From: Planctomycetota bacterium
GTDB taxonomy: Bacteria > Planctomycetota > Phycisphaerae > Phycisphaerales > SM1A02
Direction of reading: 5' to 3'
DNA: 64,000 nt
Assembly: GCA_009926625.1 (NCBI GenBank)
Contig: RFON01000001.1
Location: 173,883-237,882, forward strand
Shown: in pieces, positions 41,139 through 49,560 of the stretch
Position numbering within the stretch: position 1 is the first letter of the stretch
How the letters are laid out: every line of letters starts with the position of its first letter
Made by a program: the position numbers and the translations under genes
The notes under the pieces: generated by a model
What the model saw: the letters and a program-made list of their open reading frames with translations, nothing else
What the model was told of the DNA's origin: nothing
Databases searched by the model: none

Positions 41139-44100
41139 CTAGCCCAGAACCGATGCGTCCGCAGAAACACGGTCGTCGATCGCTCGCACCACGATCTCAA
41201 TCGGGTGGAGTGCCGTCCTTCCACACCCATCGTGAATCTGGTGGCGGCAACTGGTCCCCGGGGCCGCGACGATTGCTTCGGGTGCCTGCGCCAACTTGGG
41301 CAGCAGGTCCGCTTGCGCGATCTGCTGCGAAAGCGGATAGCTCGCCGAGCGAAAACCAAAGCTGCCAGCCATGCCGCAGCACCCTGTTTGCAACACGCTT
41401 GCGCGGTCACCGAACACGCGCCGCAGCAGGCCGATGGATGTTGGACCCCACAACGCCTTTTGATGGCAATGCGCGTGCAGCACGACTTGCTCGCTTGGTT
41501 CGACAAAGTGCGGCTTGCGTGGGTGGCGATCCCACGCAAGGTCAATCCATTCTTCGGCCATCCATGTCCGCGCAGCGAGCCAGCGCAGGTCTTGCTCGGG
41601 CACGCTCATTTTCAGGTCAAGCCAGTCGTCCTTCACCGCGGAGACGCATGAGGGCTCGAGCCCCAGCAGCGCAACCGCCTCTTCGCGCCGCATCGCCTGC
41701 ACGAGCGACCGCGCGGTCTCGGCACTGGTCCGTGCCGCGTCCGCCAGCATCCCGCAAGAAATCGCCGCACGCCCACAGCAACCTGCGTGGGGCAACACCA
41801 CGCGGTAGCCGAGCGCTTCAAGGAGTTCCACCGCGGCGCGCCCCACCTGCGGCTCCGACCACTGCGAGAAGCAGTCGGGCATCAGGAGGACCGCGGGTCG
41901 CTGCTCCAGGGTGATCGGTCCTCGGCTGCGCGTTCGTTTGTTCGCGCGGCGTTCCAACCACCCACGCAACGACGGTCCCACGGGCGGCAGGGAACGCTCT
42001 GGTGCGAAACCCAGCATGGCTGCAACCGCAACGCGCGTCGGAGTCAGGCCCCGCAGCACCTCCGACAGCGGCCATAGCGCGCTTGCCAGTCGGTTCACCT
42101 CGCGGACGCTGCCGAGCACCTTGGTGCGCCAGGGAACGCGACCTCGCCGCCAGAATCCCTGCGCTGCATACTCCGCCTTCAACTTCGACAGATCCACATT
42201 GCTCGGGCACTCCGTCTTGCACGCCTTGCACGAGAGACAGAGGCCAAGCGTCTCCTGCACGAACGGATCCTGCCAGCGCTGCGCCGCGGTCCCCTCCCCG
42301 AGTTGGCCCGTGATGGCCAATCGCAGGGCATTCGCCCGCCCGCGCGTCGTGTGCTTCTCATCCTTCAGGACGCGGTACGAGGGGCACATCGTCCCACCTG
42401 GCGTGAGTCGACGGCAGAGTCCCGCGCCGTTGCACTGCTCGAGTGCGTGGTCGAACCCACCCTCGTTCTCGTATCGAAAGAATGTCTGCGTGTCCGCTGG
42501 CGCGTGAACGAAGTGTCGATCATCTGGGCGCACGCGAAGCCGCGAGGTAATCAGCGCTGGATCATCGACCGCAACAAGATTGCCTGGATTCATCAAGCCC
42601 TTGGGATCGAAGATCGCCTTGATGCGCCGAATGCCCTCCATCAGTTCAGCGCCGAGAACTCGCGTGAGGAGCGGGCTGCGCACTCGCCCATCCCCATGTT
42701 CGCCGCTGAGCGCTCCGTGATGGCGGACCACGAGGTCGGCGACTTCGCTCGCGATCGACTGCATCATGCGGAGCCCCTGCTCGTCATGCGCGCACACGAG
42801 CGGGCGGATGTGCAGGCAACCTACCGACGCATGCGCGTAGTACGCGGCCGTGCTTCCATGTCGCTCAACGATCGCGCGGAACTCTCGGACGAACGCCGCC
42901 AGCCTCGACGGATCGACCGCCGTGTCTTCCACGAATGTGAGCGGTTTGCGATCGCCGGGAACGGCGTGCAACAGCGGCTCGCCAGCCTTCCGAAGGCGCC
43001 ACGCCGCTTCCATTTGCGATGCGCCGAAGTGGCGGGCGATCGGTGCGGACGGGATGCGGCGAGCAAGGTCATCCATGCGTGCCGCGATCTCCGCCTCCGA
43101 TTGCCCGAACCACTGCACATACATCACCGCACCGAGCCGACCGGAGCCTGGAGTCGGCATCACGGAAACATCGCGGCTGTAGAGCGCATTTCGCTTCGCC
43201 ATTTCAATCACCATGTCATCGACCAATTCGACTGCGCTTGGCTTCGTTGCAAGCATCTCGGCGAGCGGCGCAAGCGCATCCTCCACGCTCTCGAAGCCGA
43301 GGATGGCGAGCCCGCGAACCTTCGGTCTCTCGACCAGCGAAACCTCCGCGCGAAGGGCCGTCCCGAGCGTGCCCTCGGACCCGCAGAACAGGTGGGCGAG
43401 ATTGACCTTTTCCAGCCGCTTCGGGTCCGATGCCTCGATCTGCGTCAGCATCAAGTCAAGGTTCAACCCATCGGTATGCCGCAGGATCGTCGGGAATCGC
43501 CTGCGAACCTCCGACGCAAGCGGGCGGACCACATCTGCCACCCGTCGGGTGAGCGCGGCGACATCCGCGTCGTGCACCGATGCGCCCTCTTCAAGCCGCA
43601 GGACGCGACCATCGGCGAGCACGACATCAAGCGCGATGACATGCTCGACGGTGCGCCCAAAGAGGATCGAGTTGGCGCCGGCGGAGTTGTTGCCGATCAT
43701 CCCGCCGATGGTTGCATGGCTGGAGGTTGCAACATCGGGACCGAACATCAGTCCGAACGGAAGCAATGCCTGATTGAGTTGGTCGAGCACGACACCGGGC
43801 TCGACCACTGCACGCCGATGCACCGCATCGATCCGCTCGATGGACCTGCACGCTGCGCTGAAGTCGATCACCACCGCCTCGTTGACGGTCTGTCCCGCGA
43901 GAGCCGTTCCACCGCCGCGGGGGAGGATGGCAATCCCATGCTGCGCACAGGTGCGAACGGCTTCGATGCCGTCGGCAATCGACGCGGGGATCACGACGCC
44001 GATCGGCTCCACCTGGAAGATGCTCGCATCCGTCGCGTAGAGCATGCGGTCGCCGCGACCGAAGCGGATCTCGCCCTGCACACGCGAGACAAGGTCGTCA

Positions 44101-44168
44101 TGAACACGGCGGCGTTCACGCTCGTCCAGCACGGGCAGCGAGATGGGATGTGCTTGGACGGGTGCCAC
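41139..44168 (-). CDS. YdiJ-type FAD/Fe-S D-2-hydroxyacid dehydrogenase
   Basis: 1009 aa, GlcD-like and GlcF-like parts in one chain. The N-terminal FAD-binding PCMH domain has ILPRGGGTALAGQTVNEAVV and GPDVATSSHATIGGMIGNNS, and the C-terminal FAD-oxidase part has SGEHGDGRVRSPL and FDPKGLMNPG. Iron-sulfur ligands follow in CLSCKACKTECP. Two CCG motifs close the protein (HAGCCGRAA, QTGCCGMAGSFG). E. coli YdiJ of this layout oxidises D-2-hydroxyglutarate; the exact substrate here is inferred. GTG 44168 has a TATCGT -10 8 nt upstream. Confidence 0.88.
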   Translation of the reverse strand: MAPVQAHPISLPVLDERERRRVHDDLVSRVQGEIRFGRGDRMLYATDASIFQVEPIGVVIPASIADGIEAVRTCAQHGIAILPRGGGTALAGQTVNEAVVIDFSAACRSIERIDAVHRRAVVEPGVVLDQLNQALLPFGLMFGPDVATSSHATIGGMIGNNSAGANSILFGRTVEHVIALDVVLADGRVLRLEEGASVHDADVAALTRRVADVVRPLASEVRRRFPTILRHTDGLNLDLMLTQIEASDPKRLEKVNLAHLFCGSEGTLGTALRAEVSLVERPKVRGLAILGFESVEDALAPLAEMLATKPSAVELVDDMVIEMAKRNALYSRDVSVMPTPGSGRLGAVMYVQWFGQSEAEIAARMDDLARRIPSAPIARHFGASQMEAAWRLRKAGEPLLHAVPGDRKPLTFVEDTAVDPSRLAAFVREFRAIVERHGSTAAYYAHASVGCLHIRPLVCAHDEQGLRMMQSIASEVADLVVRHHGALSGEHGDGRVRSPLLTRVLGAELMEGIRRIKAIFDPKGLMNPGNLVAVDDPALITSRLRVRPDDRHFVHAPADTQTFFRYENEGGFDHALEQCNGAGLCRRLTPGGTMCPSYRVLKDEKHTTRGRANALRLAITGQLGEGTAAQRWQDPFVQETLGLCLSCKACKTECPSNVDLSKLKAEYAAQGFWRRGRVPWRTKVLGSVREVNRLASALWPLSEVLRGLTPTRVAVAAMLGFAPERSLPPVGPSLRGWLERRANKRTRSRGPITLEQRPAVLLMPDCFSQWSEPQVGRAAVELLEALGYRVVLPHAGCCGRAAISCGMLADAARTSAETARSLVQAMRREEAVALLGLEPSCVSAVKDDWLDLKMSVPEQDLRWLAARTWMAEEWIDLAWDRHPRKPHFVEPSEQVVLHAHCHQKALWGPTSIGLLRRVFGDRASVLQTGCCGMAGSFGFRSASYPLSQQIAQADLLPKLAQAPEAIVAAPGTSCRHQIHDGCGRTALHPIEIVVRAIDDRVSADASVLG

Positions 44169-44176
44169 GGGATCGA

Positions 44177-44182
44177 ACGATA
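44177..44182 (-). promoter_or_regulatory. Leaderless-type -10 for the YdiJ-like gene
   Basis: TATCGT on the minus strand, 8 nt before GTG 44168, just past the stop of the GlmU-like gene. Confidence 0.4.
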
Positions 44183-44188
44183 GCCCGC

Positions 44189-45439
44189 TCAGGCGCCTGT
44201 CACCGAAGAAGCATGCGCAGCGTGCAGATCGTGCAGGCGCGCGAGATAGGCAGTACCAGGTACCAGACCTCGTCGCTGCATCGTTGCGCGCAGGGTTTCC
44301 TCAAAGCGACCGAATCGATGCGGCTGCGTGCGTTCGGGGGTCATCCAAGCAAATCGCTGCACGAATGTGGGCGGTCGCGCGACCGCAATCATCGAACCCG
44401 TGCCGATCGTGCTGCCCGTATTGAGGGCAACGAGGATGGCGATCTTGGCGTGATCAGCGATGACACCGCCGTAGAACGCACGCCCCGTGCGCTCGGTCGT
44501 GCCCGCTGCGTCGAGTCTGGTGCTGACCTCACCGTAGGTGTTCAGCAGATTCGAGTTGCAGGTCCCTGCGCCGATGTTGACCCATTCGCCGACGAGCGCA
44601 TCACCAAGGTGTCCATCGTGCGCCTTGTTGCTGAACCCTTGCAGAACCACCGAACCGACCTCGCCTCCAACCTTGCACCATGGACCGATCACGCTGCGCG
44701 CCTTCACTTGGGCACGGTCGAGGATCGTTGCATGATCGAGAACAGCCACAGGTCCAGTGACAATCGCACCTGGTCGGATGACCGATCCAGCCGCGAGCAG
44801 GACGGGCCCATCCGTCGTGTCGATGACTGCACCCGGCAGCACCTTCGCCGTCGGATCGATGAACAATGCGTGATGCCCAAAGCGGTGCACGCCCGCCGTG
44901 CTGCGGTCGCCCCACTCTCCCGAGCGGCTGAGCAGCGCAATATCGGCAGGAAGACTGCGCTCAAGTCGATTGAGGAGGTCCCACGGCGCACTCACGAGGT
45001 TGCCGTGCGCGAGTGGCGCGCGCTGTGCCGTTGTCGCACCCCGCTCCCATTGTGCGGGGCGCTCCAGAACGCGTTCTGCCTCGCGCCGCGCGAGGCGGGC
45101 GAGGGCAAGCCGCCCATCCGCCGACGAGCGGACAGCGTTCGCGCCGAGCGTGGCCACATCCTCGAGCGAGTCGAGCGTTCCGTTGATCAGGATCACATCG
45201 CCGTCGCCAGCGGGCAACTGCGACACGGAAAGCCCCACGGATCCGTGCCGCTCCATGCACACGGGCTGCAGGTGTTCAAGCGGATAGACGGCATCGACGC
45301 GCCCAAGCACGATTCGCGCACGCTCGACGCATGTCAACGCGCCCAGTCGCTGCTCAAAGGATGCCCGCAGATCTGAGAGGGGACCGAATCGCGAGAGTCC
45401 GTCATCGAAGAGGACGACCTGCGTTGCATGCTCGGTCAT
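44189..45439 (-). CDS. Alternative GlmU-like sugar nucleotidyl/acetyltransferase
   Basis: 416 aa. An N-terminal region (about 1-190) opens VVLFDDGLSRFGPLSDLR, as in the alternative-GlmU family (TIGR03991 type). A left-handed beta-helix follows, with hexapeptide repeats such as IDPTAKVLPGAVIDT, VIRPGAIVTGPVAVLDH and KARSVIGPWCKVGGEV. VGEWVNIGAGTCNSNLLNTYG corresponds to the acetyl-CoA/sugar site of GlmU-type enzymes. It probably makes UDP-N-acetylglucosamine or a related sugar nucleotide for envelope synthesis, consistent with mreBCD upstream. TAGAGT lies 6 nt before its ATG. Confidence 0.82.
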   Translation of the reverse strand: MTEHATQVVLFDDGLSRFGPLSDLRASFEQRLGALTCVERARIVLGRVDAVYPLEHLQPVCMERHGSVGLSVSQLPAGDGDVILINGTLDSLEDVATLGANAVRSSADGRLALARLARREAERVLERPAQWERGATTAQRAPLAHGNLVSAPWDLLNRLERSLPADIALLSRSGEWGDRSTAGVHRFGHHALFIDPTAKVLPGAVIDTTDGPVLLAAGSVIRPGAIVTGPVAVLDHATILDRAQVKARSVIGPWCKVGGEVGSVVLQGFSNKAHDGHLGDALVGEWVNIGAGTCNSNLLNTYGEVSTRLDAAGTTERTGRAFYGGVIADHAKIAILVALNTGSTIGTGSMIAVARPPTFVQRFAWMTPERTQPHRFGRFEETLRATMQRRGLVPGTAYLARLHDLHAAHASSVTGA

Positions 45440-45445
45440 GGCGGC

Positions 45446-45451
45446 ACTCTA
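45446..45451 (-). promoter_or_regulatory. Leaderless-type -10 for the GlmU-like gene
   Basis: TAGAGT on the minus strand, 6 nt before ATG 45439. Its TAG is the mreD stop codon. Confidence 0.4.
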
Positions 45452-46039
45452 CTCCCGAATGATCCGCGCCTGTCCTCCGCCGCGCTGGCGGCTGATGACC
45501 GACGGGAATCCCCACATCGAGCCACTCAACAGCAGCAGCCAGGCAACGGGCACGGCACAGATGCCCGTGGACATCGCGGTCAACAACTGCATCCCGAACT
45601 CACCGAGCGCAGCTCCGTCGCCCCACGGCGCTGGCGAATCCGGATACCAGGACCGCAGCGCCCACCACGCCGTCCAGAACAGTCCCGACGACAACGAGAG
45701 AAGGCATGCGAGCACTCCAACGGCCAGCGGGTTCTTGCGCACCACCGCGCCGCGGATCGACAACACCGCCTCGGAGCCGAAAAAGACGCCAAGCGTCCAT
45801 GGTGCGATCAAGTACAGGGGTGCGAACGGACCGACCATCGACGGTTGCGAAAGGTCGACGAGCAGTCCAGCCAAAAGCGCGTACCAACGAACAGTGGCGG
45901 GGTCCCCTTGCATCGCCGCAAACGCCACGACGACGCACACAAGGCGCGGCGTGACACCCCCGAGTTCAAGAACACCCATGAAGGACACATCGAGCACCAA
46001 TGCGGCGAACAGCACCGCGAGGGCAACGGGCCACCTCAT
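45449..46039 (-). CDS. mreD: Rod shape-determining protein MreD
   Basis: 196 aa, five to six hydrophobic segments typical of MreD (VALAVLFAALVLDVSFMG, VRWYALLAGLLVDLSQPS, LYLIAPWTLGVFFGSEAVL). The GLLVDL-P motif after segment three is characteristic. It overlaps the mreC stop by 4 nt and belongs to the mreBCD operon that organises lateral wall synthesis. Weak primary conservation is usual for MreD; position makes the call firm. Confidence 0.88.
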   Translation of the reverse strand: MRWPVALAVLFAALVLDVSFMGVLELGGVTPRLVCVVVAFAAMQGDPATVRWYALLAGLLVDLSQPSMVGPFAPLYLIAPWTLGVFFGSEAVLSIRGAVVRKNPLAVGVLACLLSLSSGLFWTAWWALRSWYPDSPAPWGDGAALGEFGMQLLTAMSTGICAVPVAWLLLLSGSMWGFPSVISRQRGGGQARIIRE

Positions 46040-46878
46040 GGTGCGCCGCCATTCGAAAGCCGGACCACGACCTCACCGAGGCTTGCGAAATCCACGACGG
46101 GGTCAATGATCGCTTCACCACGCAGCGGCTGCGCGTCCTTGCGACGGACTTCGCGCACCACACCGATGCGCATCCCCTGCGCACCTTGCGGCCATGACGG
46201 ATCGCGAACACGAACCATGTCGCCTCGGGTTACGGCGGAACCAAGGTCGATGTCTGCACGGAGTTGACCACGCCCATCGGGTGCTATCTGCACCGCGATG
46301 AACTCCGCTCGCTTGGCGCCCTCTTGGGCTGCGGGCGTGACGTAGGCGTCCACTCTTCCCGACGCGCGGTCGGCGACCGAGACCACCGTGCTGGTGACAT
46401 TCCCCACATCAGGCGCAATGCGTCCAGCGATCGAATCGCCGCCGGCGAGCACCACATCTCCTGCAGAGATTCCCTGTCTCGCACCGCAGTTGAGCCTCAG
46501 CGCAAATCCGCCACCGCTTGGAGTGCGGGTGAGGACCGACGCCGCTGCAAAGCGCGCCCCTCCGTCGCGCGAGCCTTTGGCGGCGACCTCGTAGGCGCGC
46601 AGGCGCTTCTCCAGTTCCTGAACCTTGATCTGTTCAGCATGCCAGAGCCCGCGGTAACGATCGCGCTCTTCCACGAGCCCCGCATCGGCAACCGCAACCG
46701 CCCTCCCACCAGGACGGAGCCAGAGGCGGACGGAAGTCCCCGCATGGGCAAGCGGCGACAGCGGCACCCACAACACCGCAGAGAGATCCGACGACCATGG
46801 GGCCACCCACCTCGCGGGCATCAAGCCAATCAACATCACGAAGGCGACTGCGATGACGATCGGCGGGATGCGGCGCAC
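46036..46878 (-). CDS. mreC: Rod shape-determining protein MreC
   Basis: 280 aa. One N-terminal membrane helix (IVIAVAFVMLIGLMP) and a short coiled coil (about 70-100) are followed by the two beta domains, with LNCGARQGISAGDVVLAGGDSIAGRIAPDVG and GDMVRVRDPS. MreC links MreB to the wall synthetic complex in the periplasm. Start GTG 46878, 38 nt after mreB; stop overlaps mreD. Confidence 0.92.
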   Translation of the reverse strand: MRRIPPIVIAVAFVMLIGLMPARWVAPWSSDLSAVLWVPLSPLAHAGTSVRLWLRPGGRAVAVADAGLVEERDRYRGLWHAEQIKVQELEKRLRAYEVAAKGSRDGGARFAAASVLTRTPSGGGFALRLNCGARQGISAGDVVLAGGDSIAGRIAPDVGNVTSTVVSVADRASGRVDAYVTPAAQEGAKRAEFIAVQIAPDGRGQLRADIDLGSAVTRGDMVRVRDPSWPQGAQGMRIGVVREVRRKDAQPLRGEAIIDPVVDFASLGEVVVRLSNGGAP

Positions 46879-46916
46879 GCTCGGTGGCCCCTCTCAATCG
46901 GGTTGGCAGGACCCGA

Positions 46917-47984
46917 TCAGAGTTCCTCGACGTTGGACTCGAGGATCGACTTGTACTGCTCCAAGTTCTCGAGGTAATCCGCCGTGCCGCGGGCAACGCA
47001 GGTCAGTGGATCTTCCGCAATCTTGACGACAAGCCCAGTTCGATTGGCGAACAACTTGTCGATGCCGCGAAGCAGTGCGCCGCCGCCAGCCACCGTGATG
47101 CCGTTGTGCGGCAAGTCTGGGTTGCAAAGGTCTGCGGCAAGTTCTGGGTCCGCCTCGCGGAGCGTCTTCACCACCTCGTCGCAGATCTTCTTGAGCGGGT
47201 CGGAGAGCGCCTCGCGCACCTCGACCGAGTTGACCTCGATCTGTCGCGGAAGCCCAGTCGCAACATCGCGTCCTCGAACCTTCATCATCAACTCCTGCTC
47301 GAGCGGCCAAGCACTGCCGATCCGGATCTTGATCTGCTCGGCGGTCTGCTCACCCACGCGAAGCCCACGCTTTTCCTCGAGGTGAAGGATGATCGCCTCA
47401 TCAAAGTCGTCGCCGGCAACCCGCAGGCTTGATGCCTTGGCGATGTCCGCGAGGCTCAAGATGGCGATTTCGCTCGTGCCGCCGCCGATATCCACGACCA
47501 TGCTCGCGACCGCATCGTCGAACGGCAGTTTCGCACCCATCGCTGCCGCCATCGGTTCCTCAAGCAGGAAGACCTTGCGTGCGCCCGCGCGCTCCGCACT
47601 GTCGAGCACGGCGCGCTTTTCAACGGCCGTGATGCCGGAAGGAATCGAGATCACCACGCGCGGTCCAAAGATGCGGCTGCGACCCATCACCTTTTGGATG
47701 AAGTACTTCAGCATCGCCTCGGTGATCTCGAAGTCCGAGATGACACCATCCTTGAGCGGGCGAATGGCCTGGATCGACCCAGGCGTGCGCCCGAGCATCT
47801 CCTTCGCCGCGAAGCCCACCGCGGCCCCATTCATCAGCACTTGATTCGTGCCCTTCCGAACCGCCACCACTGAGGGCTCGTTGAGCACGATGCCCTCGCC
47901 GCGGACGCACACCAATGTGTTGCATGTCCCAAGGTCGATCCCCATGTCGACGCTGAACCAACTCATCATCTTGTCAAGTGTCAT
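46917..47984 (-). CDS. mreB: Rod shape-determining actin-like protein MreB
   Basis: 355 aa, close to the family's 347. Actin-fold motifs: MGIDLGTCNTLVCVRGEGIV, RPLKDGVISDFEITEAML, ISIPSGITAVEKRAV, EEPMAAAMGA, VDIGGGTSEIAILSL, and ITVAGGGALLRGIDKLF. It polymerises at the membrane and directs cell-wall elongation. ATG 47984 has a strong GGAGGT 8 nt upstream (47993-47998), unlike most genes here. A functional-looking MreBCD set in a probable planctomycete is notable, since many members of that phylum lack canonical division and shape genes. Confidence 0.96.
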   Translation of the reverse strand: MTLDKMMSWFSVDMGIDLGTCNTLVCVRGEGIVLNEPSVVAVRKGTNQVLMNGAAVGFAAKEMLGRTPGSIQAIRPLKDGVISDFEITEAMLKYFIQKVMGRSRIFGPRVVISIPSGITAVEKRAVLDSAERAGARKVFLLEEPMAAAMGAKLPFDDAVASMVVDIGGGTSEIAILSLADIAKASSLRVAGDDFDEAIILHLEEKRGLRVGEQTAEQIKIRIGSAWPLEQELMMKVRGRDVATGLPRQIEVNSVEVREALSDPLKKICDEVVKTLREADPELAADLCNPDLPHNGITVAGGGALLRGIDKLFANRTGLVVKIAEDPLTCVARGTADYLENLEQYKSILESNVEEL

Positions 47985-48027
47985 GTGCGGCCACCTCCTT
48001 GGCCATAGGGTTTCTCGCCCTCCGACG

Positions 48028-48420
48028 CTAGCGCGACGGAATCGTTCCGATCGGATTGCCTTCCTGTGCAGTCCCTTCTACTCCCGCCAGATTGTCGAGC
48101 GCGATCAGCGCACAACCTACCAAGAGCGCGACAGCCGCAGCGGCCAACACGCCCGTGTAGATGTTCAACTCTCCGCCCGGCTTCCGCACCGTTGGAGCGG
48201 CGGCTCGCTTGGGCTTCTCAGCCTTCGCCTTCGGTTCCGCCTTCTGCTTGGCAGACTTGTCCACTACGGGCTTTGACTTGCGGCCGAAGAGCCCCTTCTT
48301 CTCGGTCGTCACAGCGGGCGGCACCGCCTCGCCGAAATCGACCGCCGCTGGCTCATCTGCCGTGCCTGCATCAGCAGCCGACGGCTTGGGGTTCTTCTTG
48401 CCTATCCCGAAGAATGCCAT
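48028..48420 (-). CDS. Small Lys/Ala-rich single-pass membrane protein
   Basis: 130 aa. It has a cytoplasmic-type N-terminal region rich in Lys, Pro and Ala (GLFGRKSKPVVDKSAKQKAE), one membrane helix near the C-terminus (IYTGVLAAAAVALLVGCAL), and a short tail. No domain is recognised. It lies 43 nt upstream of mreB and 42 nt downstream of the coiled-coil gene on the same strand, so it may be co-transcribed with mreBCD. Confidence 0.6.
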   Translation of the reverse strand: MAFFGIGKKNPKPSAADAGTADEPAAVDFGEAVPPAVTTEKKGLFGRKSKPVVDKSAKQKAEPKAKAEKPKRAAAPTVRKPGGELNIYTGVLAAAAVALLVGCALIALDNLAGVEGTAQEGNPIGTIPSR

Positions 48421-48462
48421 TGTCTTGTGTGCTTTCGATGTCCTTGAAAACTTCGTTGGGCG

Positions 48463-49467
48463 TCACTGCCCCTTGCGAATCGTCACCTTCTGCCCAGCGC
48501 GAACCGCGCCGCGACCTGCCGGGTCTTCCATTTCAACCGTGCCGACGGCCTTGTTGACATCCACCGATGTGATCTGCAGCTTCCCAATGAAGCGCGACCC
48601 GTCACCAATGGTCATCACCCAGCCCACCTTCACGCCGTCACGACTTCCAGCATCAATCTCCGCGTACACGCCGCCATCGGTTCGCCGAACATTGACGATC
48701 TTCGCAGCCACATTGCGGTCCGCCACCTCGACCGATGGCGCGGATGCCGCAGCCTGCTGTTCCTGCTCAGCGGGACCATAGCGGGCAGTGAACGCCTGCA
48801 CGACTTGATCTGACTTTGCCTTTGAACTCGACAACGACGCCACCTGCTCGCGAAGGTCACCAAGCGCCTCTTGCGCCATGCGCAAGTCGCTCTCGGTCTT
48901 TCCAAACTTCTGCTCCACCTCGATCTTCATTCGCTCGCAATCGGTCAGCGTCGTCCGCTGCTTGTCCAACTCCTCGCTGATGGTCTTGATCAATTCCATC
49001 TTTGCTCGATCGCCATCGGTCACCACGGCGAGCGACTGCTCGAGGCTGGCAAGGCGAATCTTCGCCTGCGCCAACTCGCCGTCCGTCGTGCGCATCTTCG
49101 CCATGCCTTGGGCGAGTTCAGCCTGCAGCCTCCCCTTCTCCGCGTCGAGGTCCTTGATCTGCAGCGCCGAATCGCTCTCTGCCTTCGAGCGCAGCGCCCG
49201 CTCAGTCTCCAGTTCATTCCGCGCTGCGGCCACCCGCGTCTCGGCGTCCTTCACTTGCTGTCGTAGCGCGGCCTGATTGCTCGACTGAACTGCAGCGAGC
49301 GGAACGATCGCGACGGCGAGAAGCGAAACGAGCACGACGAAGACCTTTGTGAGAATGTGCACGAGGTTGGCCTTGCGAGTAAGTGCCGATGAGCGGCGTT
49401 GGCTGAGCGTGTCTACCTTGGGAACAGAGCGGTCCAACGGCAGACCCGCGGCCGAAACAAGTCCCAA
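48463..49467 (-). CDS. Coiled-coil membrane protein with an MreC-like plan
   Basis: 334 aa. One membrane helix (VHILTKVFVVLVSLLAVAIV, about 36-55) is followed by a long coiled coil (about 65-235) and a C-terminal beta domain (about 252-334) with AEIDAGSRDGVKVGWVMTI, FIGKLQITSVDVNKAVG and GQKVTI. The order membrane helix, coiled coil, beta domain is that of MreC, and the G-x-(K/R)-x-G-(F/V) pattern recalls MreC's beta domain. The TTG start at 49467 is uncertain. A clear -35/-10 promoter lies 61 nt upstream. Confidence 0.6.
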   Translation of the reverse strand: MGLVSAAGLPLDRSVPKVDTLSQRRSSALTRKANLVHILTKVFVVLVSLLAVAIVPLAAVQSSNQAALRQQVKDAETRVAAARNELETERALRSKAESDSALQIKDLDAEKGRLQAELAQGMAKMRTTDGELAQAKIRLASLEQSLAVVTDGDRAKMELIKTISEELDKQRTTLTDCERMKIEVEQKFGKTESDLRMAQEALGDLREQVASLSSSKAKSDQVVQAFTARYGPAEQEQQAAASAPSVEVADRNVAAKIVNVRRTDGGVYAEIDAGSRDGVKVGWVMTIGDGSRFIGKLQITSVDVNKAVGTVEMEDPAGRGAVRAGQKVTIRKGQ

Positions 49468-49527
49468 GGCATCGGCCTCAGTTCCAGAACGCGGCGAGGC
49501 GAACTCCGAACCAGGACGAACCCCCCT

Positions 49528-49556
49528 TTTTTACTTCCCAATCCCCGTCATGTCAA
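49528..49556 (-). promoter_or_regulatory. Canonical sigma70-type promoter upstream of the coiled-coil/mre genes
   Basis: Minus strand: TTGACA (49556-49551), 17-nt spacer, TAAAAA (49533-49528). It lies just past the lnt-HEAT stop and about 61 nt before TTG 49467. One of only two sites with a perfect -35 that I noticed. Confidence 0.6.
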
Positions 49557-49560
49557 CGGA

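Noticed and set aside
42303..44183. A 626-codon plus-strand frame
   Set aside because: Antisense to the YdiJ-like gene; no recognisable motif.
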